Positions 28,701 to 38,415 of a stretch of DNA of 64,000 nt are shown here, piece by piece. A model generated the notes under the pieces. That model searched no databases and had not been told where the DNA came from. It saw nothing but the letters and a program-made list of their open reading frames with translations. The position numbers were made by a program, and so were the translations under genes. Source of the DNA: Rhizobium tropici CIAT 899 (GTDB taxonomy: Bacteria; Pseudomonadota; Alphaproteobacteria; Rhizobiales; Rhizobiaceae); assembly GCF_000330885.1 (NCBI RefSeq), contig NC_020059.1, forward strand, positions 3,567,501 to 3,631,500, given 5' to 3'. The stretch's first letter is position 1; every line of letters begins with the position of its first letter.

Positions 28701-28988
28701 ATGAATACAGACTTTTCCTGGATGGCCTGGACCCTGCCGACGGCGCTCTTTTTCGCGACGATCCTGCTTTTGCTGATCGGCATGGCGGTCTGGGAGTATT
28801 TTTCGCCGGGCGGCAATCCGCGCCTCGGCATCCTGCGCTTCGAAACGACGCGCGGCGACCGGCTGTTCATTTCGCTGCTCGGCGCCGCCTTCATCCATCT
28901 CGCCTGGCTGGGCCTGGGAGGCCCCAGCCTCTGGTGGGCTCTTGCTCTTTCCGTGGTCTACGCCGCCGGCGTCTTCCGTCTGGTCTGA
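28701..28988 (+). CDS. glpU: Small membrane protein GlpU (DUF2160)
   Basis: This 95-residue protein has three hydrophobic helices: MAWTLPTALFFATILLLLIG, LFISLLGAAFIHLAWLG and LWWALALSVVYAAGVF. Between the first two it has the conserved WEYFSPGGNPRLGILRFETTRGDRLF stretch of DUF2160. Such small proteins occur with this glycerol importer in rhizobia and were named GlpU; their role in transport is unclear. It sits between the second permease and the binding-protein gene, in the same operon. Confidence 0.88.
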   Translation: MNTDFSWMAWTLPTALFFATILLLLIGMAVWEYFSPGGNPRLGILRFETTRGDRLFISLLGAAFIHLAWLGLGGPSLWWALALSVVYAAGVFRLV

Positions 28989-29114
28989 CGCGGAAATTCA
29001 ACCCGTTACCGCCCCGTTGCCCATCCGGTCATACGGAGCAGTAAGGCAAATCGATACAGATGGCCGGAAATCCGGCTGGCTGACAATGCACTCGCAACCT
29101 GTAGGGAGGAATAT

Positions 29115-30845
<1,731 letters not shown>

Positions 30846-30870
30846 GTCGGGTACATTACGCGAAATGGGT

Positions 30871-30900
30871 GCCGGGGCTCGAAAGAGCTCCGGCATTTTT
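30871..30900 (+). terminator. Rho-independent terminator after glpV
   Basis: Stem GCCGGGGCTC/GAGCTCCGGC (one G-U pair) with a GAAA tetraloop, followed by ATTTTT. It is placed 25 bases after the glpV stop and closes the glp operon. Confidence 0.88.
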
Positions 30901-31056
30901 CGTCGGGATGAAAGTTTCGCAAAAATAATGCTGCGATGGCTGTCACAGACTTGACACATTTCCCTCGAGCACAAACTATCCTTATCCGGATCATGATGTC
31001 GACGCACATCAGAACCCATTGATATATTTCATGGATTTCTGCATAAGGAGAACAGC

Positions 31057-31917
31057 GTGAGAAACGGATATTCTGGGCGCAGGACGCTCATCACCGCCAT
31101 TGGCCTTGCCGCCGCCCTGCCGGCTCTCAGTGCCGATCTGCCGGCACCGTCGCCAGACGACAATCTCAATGCCGTTCTTTGGGACCAGACATCGGTCGAG
31201 GCGCAGGCCAACGCGCTTGGTGCCTATACGCTCGGCCGCATCAGGCTCGACGAAGCGCTGGCCGACAAGGCCTGGACCGCAGCTCCGGTCGAGCAAACAG
31301 GCAATTTCCAGGACTTTCCACCCGCCATCATCCTCGATGTCGACGACACCATTCTTAACACCTCGCCCTATCAGGCGCGTAACATCACAGCAGGCACCAG
31401 CTTCAAGCCGGACACCTGGACGCAATATGTGAATGCCCAGCAGGACAAGCCGATCGCAGGCGCGGTGGAATTTACCCAATATGCAGCTTCGAAAGGCGTG
31501 AAGGTCTTCTACGTCACCAACCGCACCGCCGATGAGGAAGGTCCGACCGTCGAGGAAATGAAGCGCTTCGGTTTTCCGATGGGCGACAATGTCGATACCT
31601 TCCTGAGCGCCAAAGAGCAGCCGGACTGGGGTTCGGCCAAGGGCACGCGCCGCGCCTTCATCGCCAAGAACTATCGCATTCTCCTGATGTTTGGCGACAA
31701 TTTCGGCGACTTCACCGACGAGTACAAGGGGACCGTCGAGGAGCGCCAGAAGGTCTTCGAAGCCAACAAGGCGCATTTCGGCCATGACTGGATCGCCATC
31801 GCCAACCCGACCTATGGCTCGTTCGAAAGCGCACCCTACAAGGGCGATTACAAGCTGCCGCCGGAAATGCAGCGACAATTAAAGCAGGATGCGCTGAAGC
31901 CCTGGGATGGGAAGTAA
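31057..31917 (+). CDS. Secreted HAD family acid phosphatase (5'-nucleotidase, e(P4)-like)
   Basis: This 286-residue exported phosphatase has an N-terminal signal (MRNGYSGRRTLITAIGLAAALPALSA) and a HAD core. The catalytic motif is IILDVDDTIL (Asp94 nucleophile, Asp96 acid/base) and further motifs are VFYVTNRTADEE and ILLMFGDNFGDF, with the two acidic metal residues. This layout is that of subclass IIIB acid phosphatases / lipoprotein e(P4) 5'-nucleotidases, which release phosphate from nucleotides in the periplasm. There is no lipobox Cys, so it is probably soluble. GTG start after AAGGAG. Monocistronic. Confidence 0.88.
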   Translation: MRNGYSGRRTLITAIGLAAALPALSADLPAPSPDDNLNAVLWDQTSVEAQANALGAYTLGRIRLDEALADKAWTAAPVEQTGNFQDFPPAIILDVDDTILNTSPYQARNITAGTSFKPDTWTQYVNAQQDKPIAGAVEFTQYAASKGVKVFYVTNRTADEEGPTVEEMKRFGFPMGDNVDTFLSAKEQPDWGSAKGTRRAFIAKNYRILLMFGDNFGDFTDEYKGTVEERQKVFEANKAHFGHDWIAIANPTYGSFESAPYKGDYKLPPEMQRQLKQDALKPWDGK

Positions 31918-31944
31918 TGTCAACACGGAATTCGAGGAGGGTGC

Positions 31945-32140
31945 GATACCCCCCTCTGTCACTTCGTGACATCTCCCCCACATGGGGGGAGATCGTTGGG
32001 AGCTTGCCGCGCGTCACTCGTAAAACGATAAACGGCAATTTCAGCGGATTCGATGTTTCTTTGAAATAAGGCGTGCCCACGAGTTACCGATCTCCCCCCA
32101 AGTGGGGGAGATGTCCCGAAAGGGACAGAGGGGGGGTAGC
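31945..32140. repeat. Palindromic repeat with long inverted ends (MITE-like)
   Basis: A 196-bp element whose two ends are inverted copies of about 50 bp. Each end has a hairpin with CTCCCCC/GGGGGAG arms and a short stem in GTCACTTCGTGAC (left) or GTCCCGAAAGGGAC (right). About 95 bp of unique core separates them. It lies between the phosphatase gene and the convergent binding-protein gene. It differs from the CCCCTCACC-ended elements in this window. No ORF is present. Confidence 0.75.
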
Positions 32141-32179
32141 AGCGGGTGCGGCATATAACAAAGCCCCTGTAAACTCTAA

Positions 32180-33475
32180 TCAACCCTTCCGCTTCAATTT
32201 CGTGGCACCTTCCTCCACCAGCCGCTTCGCCGCCTCGGCGACCGTGATCTTGCCGAAGGCGAGTTGGTCGGCGACGGGGCGGGCGACGTTCTGGTCGAAT
32301 TCTCCAGAGCCGAGTGGCGCCGGCACGGGATAGGTGCCGACCTGATCCTTCAACAGCTCGACATAGTGCACCGTCTGCTGTTCCACCGGATTGAGCGTCG
32401 GCAGGATGGCGGCCCGAACGGCAGGTGACATCGGCACGCCGCGCTCGACGCCGAGGATCTTGCCGGCGTCGACATCATTGACGAAGAAATTGATGAATTT
32501 CGCCGCCGCTTCGCCATTCTTGCTAGTGGCGCCGACACTCCAGATCAGCGCCGGGCGATAGTAATGGCCGGAGGGGCCGTCCTTCTTCTCGCGCGGCAGC
32601 ATGGTGACGGCGAGCTTGCTCTTGACGACAAGCTGATAGCCGACGAGCTGGTTGGAATAGGCCATGCCGATCGCCGATTTGCCGAGCGCCAGGCAGTTGC
32701 TCTCGATGACGTTCTGGTCGAGCGTCTGGACGTCGGCGGAAACCGTGCCGCCGCGTTTGCGCAGCTCTTCCCAGTAGCTGTACCACTCCTTGGCGTCGTC
32801 GACGCCGAAGCCGAGCCCGCCCTCCTCGGTGAAGAGGCTCTTGCCGCGCTGGCGCAGCCAGACGTCGAGCACATAATTGTAGCGCGCGCCATAGGGTCCG
32901 CCCCAATAGCCGCGTTTGCCGGCCGCCTTCGTCATTTCCACGGCGAGATCGGCATATTCGGCCCATGTCGTCGTCGGACCGGGCGGCGTCAGGCCGGTCT
33001 TCTTGAACATGTCCTCGTCATAGAACATCGCAAAGGAGTTCAGCCCGAGACCGACGCCATAAAGCTTGTTGTCGACCGTGGTGAGCTTCAGCACGTCCTT
33101 ACCGAAACTGTCGATATTCAGCGTCGAGGGCACGAACTGGTCGAGCGGCATGCAGGCGCCGCGTTTCGAATAATCGGAAATCGTGCTCGGCTCGAGCTGG
33201 AAGACATCGGCAATGTTCTGGCTGGCCATGCCGGTCGCAAGCTTGGCCCAATAACCGTCGCCGCTGATGCTCTCGCCGATGACGGACAAATCAGGATTCT
33301 TGCTGTGAAACAGTTCGGCCACCGCGACGGTACGCTTGCCGCGATCGGGCGAGCCCCACCACATCGCCCGGAGCTGCGTCGCATCGGCAAATGCCGGAAT
33401 TGCGCCTCCCCCGAAGGCAATGCCCGCCGCGGTCCCAGTGGCTCCGATCATGAAAGAACGACGATTCATGCGCAT
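32180..33475 (-). CDS. Orphan sugar ABC transporter substrate-binding protein
   Basis: This 431-residue CUT1 solute-binding protein has a twin-arginine-like or Sec export signal (NRRSFMIGATGTAAGIAFGG) and a mature start LRAMWWGSPDRGKRTVAVAELF. No permease or ATPase accompanies it. It resembles the binding protein at 42677-43960: both have WWGS near the start, WLRQRGK, ADVQxLDQ and a late LGVERGVP. It may supply the same or a related membrane complex. The gene is divergent from a LacI regulator whose operator candidates lie between the two, so the receptor is probably controlled by that repressor. Confidence 0.9.
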   Translation of the reverse strand: MRMNRRSFMIGATGTAAGIAFGGGAIPAFADATQLRAMWWGSPDRGKRTVAVAELFHSKNPDLSVIGESISGDGYWAKLATGMASQNIADVFQLEPSTISDYSKRGACMPLDQFVPSTLNIDSFGKDVLKLTTVDNKLYGVGLGLNSFAMFYDEDMFKKTGLTPPGPTTTWAEYADLAVEMTKAAGKRGYWGGPYGARYNYVLDVWLRQRGKSLFTEEGGLGFGVDDAKEWYSYWEELRKRGGTVSADVQTLDQNVIESNCLALGKSAIGMAYSNQLVGYQLVVKSKLAVTMLPREKKDGPSGHYYRPALIWSVGATSKNGEAAAKFINFFVNDVDAGKILGVERGVPMSPAVRAAILPTLNPVEQQTVHYVELLKDQVGTYPVPAPLGSGEFDQNVARPVADQLAFGKITVAEAAKRLVEEGATKLKRKG

Positions 33476-33561
33476 GAGATTCCTCCTTCTCTTGCGTTGT
33501 CATCCGCGGCGATCTCCCCGACGCCTTCAGCGGACAAGTCAGCATGACGATATGCAACTTC

Positions 33562-33603
33562 ATTGCACCGTGCAATAAAAAATCTTTCTATTGCAAATTT
33601 GCA
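33562..33603. promoter_or_regulatory. Two palindromic LacI-type operator candidates
   Basis: ATTGCACCGTGCAAT (33562-33576) is a perfect odd-centred palindrome and TGCAAATTTGCA (33592-33603) is a perfect even-centred one. Both have the TTGCA/TGCAA halves typical of LacI-family sites, and centres are about 28 bases apart. They lie between the orphan binding-protein gene (minus) and lacI-type gene (plus), as expected of a repressor that controls both. Confidence 0.65.
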
Positions 33604-33626
33604 TGATTTTGCATAGCGTTTGCGAC

Positions 33627-34649
33627 ATGAACGATATTCGCTCCAAACGCATCAGGCAGGCCGACATCGCCGCTGCCGCCGGCGTCTCCGTCTCGACGGT
33701 GTCGCGGGTCCTCACCAATGAACCCGGCATCAGCGACACGATCCGCCAGCACATTTTGAAGGTGGCGAGCGATCTCGGCTATCCGCTGAAGACCGCAGCC
33801 GAGACGGCGGCCGGCGGCTTGGCACTGATCGCCAGCGACAGCGTCACAGGCGGCTTGAGCGTCTTCTATGAAGGCATTCTGGAGGGTCTTCGTGCAGGCG
33901 CTGCCGAGCGCGGCATGCGCTTCGATATCCGCCTCATCCGCGAGGCAAGGACCGAGCCGGAACTGGTGAAGGAATATCTGCAGACCGCCGGTGCCGAGGG
34001 TCTCTTTCTCGTCGGCATCGACCCATCGGAAGAGCTCTGCCGGTGGCTCGAAGCCAGCGGCACGCCGACCGTACTCGTCAACGGCACCGATCCGAAGCTG
34101 CGCTTCGACGGCGTTTCGCCCTCGAATTTCTTCGGCGCTTATAACGCGACCCGACGCCTGCTTGACGCCGGCCACCGCCGCATTCTGCACCTGACCGGCT
34201 CGCATCGGCAGACGATCCGCGAGCGCATCCGAGGCTTCGAGGCAGCGATCGCTGCGGTGGAAGGCGCTGAAGGCCGGATCATGCCGATGAATTTTCGTGG
34301 CAGCTCCAGCCAGGAAGCCCACGACAAGACCGCCGAGATCCTTGCGGCAGACAAAGGCTATACCGCCGCCTTCTGCATGAACGATTTCATCGCCGTCGGC
34401 GTGCTCGACGCCGTCATTGAAGCCGGCCTGCGGGTGCCGGAGGATTTCGCCATCGTCGGCTTCGATGATCTTCCCTGCGCCCTGATGACCAATCCCCGGC
34501 TGGCAACCATGCGCGTCGATCGCGCAGCGCTCGGACGCGAGGCCATCGCCCTGATGATCGCGCGCTTCCGCGACCGCGATGCGCCGGCCCGCCACATCTG
34601 CCACGGCGTCCAGCCGATCGCGGGCGGCACGCTGCCACCCGAAACCTGA
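33627..34649 (+). CDS. LacI family transcriptional regulator
   Basis: This 340-residue regulator has the LacI helix-turn-helix (IRQADIAAAAGVSVSTVSRVLTNEPGISDTIRQHIL) at the N-terminus and a periplasmic-binding-protein-like core with FAIVGFDDLPCALMTNPRLATMRVDR. The frame opens 36 bases further upstream, but the ATG at 33627 (MNDIRSKRIRQADIA) gives the normal spacing to the HTH, and the upstream codons overlap the operator. It is divergent from an orphan sugar-binding protein and co-directional with the DUF2264 and dehydrogenase genes, so it likely represses this carbohydrate module. The inducer is unknown. Confidence 0.88.
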   Translation: MNDIRSKRIRQADIAAAAGVSVSTVSRVLTNEPGISDTIRQHILKVASDLGYPLKTAAETAAGGLALIASDSVTGGLSVFYEGILEGLRAGAAERGMRFDIRLIREARTEPELVKEYLQTAGAEGLFLVGIDPSEELCRWLEASGTPTVLVNGTDPKLRFDGVSPSNFFGAYNATRRLLDAGHRRILHLTGSHRQTIRERIRGFEAAIAAVEGAEGRIMPMNFRGSSSQEAHDKTAEILAADKGYTAAFCMNDFIAVGVLDAVIEAGLRVPEDFAIVGFDDLPCALMTNPRLATMRVDRAALGREAIALMIARFRDRDAPARHICHGVQPIAGGTLPPET

Positions 34650-34689
34650 AATTCAATCCACCGCGGAAACGATCGAGAAAGCCGAACCG

Positions 34690-36546
34690 ATGATCTATGA
34701 CCCCGCCAGCTCCAATCCGCTTGCCGGCAACCCTCTGAAGACCCTCCCGGAGATGCGCCGCGCGCTGAACGATCTGTTCGATCCGTTGCTGCCCTATTTT
34801 TCCGAGGGTAACGCGCGCGTCCGTATCGATGCCGCCGGCGCTCATTTCGATCGCGCAGCCGCCGATCTCGAAGGTTTCGCCCGTCCGCTCTGGGGCTTGG
34901 CGCCGCTCGGCGCCGGTGGTGGCGATTTCCGCCATTGGGATCGCTATGCCGAAGGCTTCGCCAACGGCGTCGACCCGCAACATCCGGAATATTGGGGCAC
35001 GGTCAATGGCCGCGACCAGCGCATGGTCGAGCTGGCTGCCCTCGGCTTCGCGCTGGCCCTCGTGCCGGAAAAGATCTGGGAGCCGCTCGATCAACGCGCC
35101 CGCGGCAATCTGATCACCTATCTCAAGCATGCGCGCACCTTCGACTATGCCGACAACAACTGGAAATTCTTCCGCATCTTCGTCGATATCGCGCTCGATC
35201 GGCTCGGCGCGACCTTCGACCGCAGCCTGACGGAAACCTACCTCAACGAGCTGGACGGCTTCTACATCGCTGACGGCTGGTATCGCGACGGCAATGTCCG
35301 CCGCATCGATCACTACATTCCCTTCGCCATGCACTTTTACGGGCTGATCTATTCCAAGCTGGTAGATGATGATCGCGCCAAGCGCTACCGCGAGCGCGCC
35401 GTGCTCTTCGCCAGGGATTTCCGCCACTGGTTCGCGCCCGATGGCGCCACCATCCCCTTCGGCCGCAGCCTCACCTATCGCTTCGCCTGCGCCGGCTTCT
35501 GGTCGGCGCTCGCCTTTGCCGATGTCGAGGCGCTGCCATGGGGCGAGATCAAGGGCCTGTGCCTCCGGCACCTGCGCTGGTGGTCCGACAAGCCGATTGC
35601 CCATCGCGACGGCACCCTGCCGATCGGCTTTGCCTATCCCAACCTGCTGATGTCGGAGAACTACAATTCCGCCGGCTCGCCCTATTGGGCCTTCAAGGCC
35701 TTCTTGCCTCTGGCACTTCCCGAAATACATCCGTTCTGGACAGCCGAAGAAAAACCGCCGGAAAATGAGCCGGCTATCATCCCGCAAAAACATCCCGGCA
35801 TGGTTTTACTGCGCAGCAAAGATGATGTCGTGGCACTCTCCTCCGGCCAGGAAAACCAGCAGATGCGCTTCGGCGCCGAGAAATATTCGAAATTTGCCTA
35901 TTCCGCACGCTATGGCTTCAGCGTCGAAAGTGACGAGCGCGTCTTTACCGGCGGCGCCTTCGACAGCATGCTCGCCTTCAGCGATGACGGTCTGCACTAC
36001 CGCGTGCGCGAAACAAATGAAGAGGCGAAACTTGCTGGCGATACGCTCTATGCCAAATGGTCCCCGTATCCGGATGTGACGGTGGAAACCTGGTTGGTGC
36101 CGGCCTCGCCCTGGCACATCCGCCTGCACAGGATCACCACGCCGCGGTCGCTGCAGACGGCCGAAGGCGGATTTGCCATCGCACGGCGGGATTTCGAGGC
36201 CGACACACTCTCCTCCACGACCGGTGCCGCCTATGCCATAGGTGAAGAGGATTTCAGCGGCATTCTCGACCTCGGCTCGACGATCCCACGCGAAGGCATC
36301 GCGCAGAAGGCGCCGCCAAATACCAATCTTATCGTCTCGAAGACCTTGGTGCCGCAGTTGCGCGGCCCGATTCCGGTGGGCGAGACCATTCTCGTCTCGG
36401 CCGTGCTTGCGGCGAAAGATCCATCTGCCATTGATCAAGCCTGGAGCAAGCCGCCGGCCAAACCCGATATCGATGCGCTGCGCGCACTCATCAAGAACAA
36501 GGGTATCACGGTCAGCGCCATCGAGGCACCGGGTCGCCTGCCATGA
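34690..36546 (+). CDS. DUF2264 domain-containing protein
   Basis: This 618-residue protein starts MIYDPASSNPLAGNPLKTL, after an open upstream stretch within the end of the lacI gene. Its N-terminal half has the DUF2264 alpha/alpha-barrel character (for example DNNWKFFRIFVDIALDRLG, and FYIADGWYRDGNVRRIDHYIPFAMHFYG). Proteins of this domain are related to unsaturated glucuronyl or galacturonyl hydrolases and are found in polysaccharide-use loci, but no activity is proven for most. It overlaps the next gene by four bases (ATGA). There is no signal peptide, so it should act in the cytoplasm on an imported sugar. Confidence 0.85.
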   Translation: MIYDPASSNPLAGNPLKTLPEMRRALNDLFDPLLPYFSEGNARVRIDAAGAHFDRAAADLEGFARPLWGLAPLGAGGGDFRHWDRYAEGFANGVDPQHPEYWGTVNGRDQRMVELAALGFALALVPEKIWEPLDQRARGNLITYLKHARTFDYADNNWKFFRIFVDIALDRLGATFDRSLTETYLNELDGFYIADGWYRDGNVRRIDHYIPFAMHFYGLIYSKLVDDDRAKRYRERAVLFARDFRHWFAPDGATIPFGRSLTYRFACAGFWSALAFADVEALPWGEIKGLCLRHLRWWSDKPIAHRDGTLPIGFAYPNLLMSENYNSAGSPYWAFKAFLPLALPEIHPFWTAEEKPPENEPAIIPQKHPGMVLLRSKDDVVALSSGQENQQMRFGAEKYSKFAYSARYGFSVESDERVFTGGAFDSMLAFSDDGLHYRVRETNEEAKLAGDTLYAKWSPYPDVTVETWLVPASPWHIRLHRITTPRSLQTAEGGFAIARRDFEADTLSSTTGAAYAIGEEDFSGILDLGSTIPREGIAQKAPPNTNLIVSKTLVPQLRGPIPVGETILVSAVLAAKDPSAIDQAWSKPPAKPDIDALRALIKNKGITVSAIEAPGRLP

Positions 36547-37568
36547 CGTCATCCCTCTCCAGCCCCCCGGCCATCGCCTTTGCCATGCTGCCGTCGCGCA
36601 CGCAGCATGTGCTTCCGGACGCACTTATTCAGCGCCTTAGAACCATCGGCCGCGTGCTCGATGCCGCACCGATGCAAAGTTTCGAGGACGAGCGTGCGGC
36701 CAAGCTGCTCGCGGAAACCGAAATCCTGATCACCGGCTGGGGTTCGCCGGCGATCGATGCCGCCGCACTGGCGCAAGCGCCGCATCTGAAGCTGGTGGTC
36801 CACGCTGCCGGCACAGTGAAAGGCCTGCTCGGCGACAGCCTCTTCGATCGCGGCATCCTGGTCAGCCATGCCGCCCAGGCCAATGCCCTGCCGGTCGCCG
36901 AATTCACGCTGGCCGCCATCATCTTCGCCGGCAAGAAAGTCTTTCAGTTTCGTGATCTCTATGTTGCCGATCGCAACCGCAATCGGACGATACCGATGCA
37001 CGCCGAGGCCATCGGCAACTACGGCCGCACGGTCGGCATCATCGGCGCCTCGCGGATCGGCCGGCGGGTGATCGAGCTGCTTGCTCCCTTCGACTACCGT
37101 ATCCTGCTCTATGACCCGATGGTCGATGCGGCCGAAGCGGCACGTCTCCGCGTCGAAAAGGCCGAGCTGGACGTGCTGCTGGCATCGGCCGACATCGTCT
37201 CGCTGCACGCGCCCTCGCTGCCCGCCACACGCCATATGATCGACGCAGGCCGCCTGTCGCTGATGAAGGATGGAGCGACGTTCATCAATACGGCACGCGG
37301 CGCGCTGGTCGACGAAGCCGCCCTGATCGCTGTGCTGAAGACCGGGCGGATCGACGCAATTATCGATGTCACCGATCCGGAAATTCCGGAGGCCGCATCG
37401 GCCTTCTACGACCTTCCGAACGTCTTCCTGACGCCGCATATTGCCGGTGCCGTCGGGCTGGAACGGACCCGCCTCGGTGAGATGGCGGCGGACGAAGCAA
37501 TCCGCTTTATCGAGGGCAAGCCGCTGCTCTATGAAATCCGCCGCGAGGACATGGCGCTGATGGCATGA
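36543..37568 (+). CDS. D-2-hydroxyacid dehydrogenase family protein
   Basis: This 341-residue NAD(P)-dependent dehydrogenase has the Rossmann motif TVGIIGASRIGRRVIELL near residue 160-178 and the catalytic trio of the family: an Arg in NTARGALVDEAAL, a Glu in DVTDPEIPEA and a His in LTPHIAGAVGLE. It is fused to the DUF2264 gene by an ATGA overlap, so the two are coupled. It may reduce a 2-keto acid formed from the imported sugar. I cannot name the substrate. Confidence 0.87.
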   Translation: MTSSLSSPPAIAFAMLPSRTQHVLPDALIQRLRTIGRVLDAAPMQSFEDERAAKLLAETEILITGWGSPAIDAAALAQAPHLKLVVHAAGTVKGLLGDSLFDRGILVSHAAQANALPVAEFTLAAIIFAGKKVFQFRDLYVADRNRNRTIPMHAEAIGNYGRTVGIIGASRIGRRVIELLAPFDYRILLYDPMVDAAEAARLRVEKAELDVLLASADIVSLHAPSLPATRHMIDAGRLSLMKDGATFINTARGALVDEAALIAVLKTGRIDAIIDVTDPEIPEAASAFYDLPNVFLTPHIAGAVGLERTRLGEMAADEAIRFIEGKPLLYEIRREDMALMA

Positions 37569-37785
37569 CGCGGCGCAGCAAAACCATGAAAACACCCTGA
37601 AATCGCCTCATTTCGGCACAGGCAAACAACCCGTTTTTAATCATTCCGCGCTAGCAATCTCATAAGCGTGGATCCGCCAAAAGCTCGGTTTCGAACTTTT
37701 GGAAAGGATCATGCGCCGGCAGGTTGTTGCTGCGTATCTCGTGCCACTGAAAGACGCACGACGCAGCAATGAAGAGGTTCTCGTA

Positions 37786-38373
37786 ATGCGTACCCGCGTC
37801 CTTTCCATTCTGGCCGTAATGCTGCTTAGCGTGCTGGCAGGCTGTGCCACCGCACCATCGCGCACCCGCAACATTTGCGCGATCTTCGACCAGCGCGATG
37901 GCTGGTTCAATAACTGGCAGCGCGCTGCCGAACGCACGGAACGCAAATATGGCGTGCCGGTGCCGATCCTGATGGCGACGATCTACACCGAATCCGGCTT
38001 CCGGCCGCGCGCCCGTCCGCCGCGGCGCTATTTGCTCGGCTTCATTCCCTGGAAGCGCCCGACGACGGCTTACGGCTACTCGCAGGCGCTCGACGGTACC
38101 TGGGATAAATACAAGCGCGAAACCGGCAACTGGACAGCAAGCCGCACCAATTTCGCCGACGCAATCGACTTTGTCGGCTGGTATCACTACCAGACGCATC
38201 TGCAGACCGGCATCGCCCTGAACAATTCCTACGATCTCTATCTCGCCTATTATTCCGGCGCCAAGGGCTATCTGCAGGGGTCGTGGCGCGGCAATTCAAC
38301 CGCTCTCGCCGGCGCCAAGCGCTTCAACGGCATGACACGGATCTACGCTCAGCAGCTGCCGAGCTGCAGCTGA
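37786..38373 (+). CDS. Small lytic transglycosylase (SLT-like) lipoprotein
   Basis: This 195-residue lipoprotein has a lipobox (LSVLAGC, Cys about residue 21) after a short hydrophobic signal. The mature domain is a lysozyme-like transglycosylase: PILMATIYTESGFRPRARPPR carries the catalytic Glu, followed by TAYGYSQALDGTWDKYK and YHYQTHLQTGIALNNSYDLYLAYYSG. Such enzymes cleave peptidoglycan glycan strands in the periplasm. The ATG at 37786 follows GAAGAGG; the frame is open further upstream but would remove the lipobox position from the N-terminus. The gene ends convergently with the Gfo/Idh gene, across a 20-bp palindrome. Confidence 0.8.
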   Translation: MRTRVLSILAVMLLSVLAGCATAPSRTRNICAIFDQRDGWFNNWQRAAERTERKYGVPVPILMATIYTESGFRPRARPPRRYLLGFIPWKRPTTAYGYSQALDGTWDKYKRETGNWTASRTNFADAIDFVGWYHYQTHLQTGIALNNSYDLYLAYYSGAKGYLQGSWRGNSTALAGAKRFNGMTRIYAQQLPSCS

Positions 38374-38395
38374 TCTCAAAACGGGAAGCTCAACA

Positions 38396-38415
38396 CCGCG
38401 GCCTTAAGGCCGCGG
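38396..38415. terminator. Palindromic sequence between convergent genes
   Basis: CCGCGGCCTTAAGGCCGCGG is a perfect 20-bp palindrome. It lies 22 bases after the transglycosylase stop and covers the stop codon of the convergent Gfo/Idh gene (TAA on minus at 38404-38406). No T-run accompanies it. It may function as a two-way transcription barrier or simply as an overlap of coding and palindrome. Confidence 0.4.
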
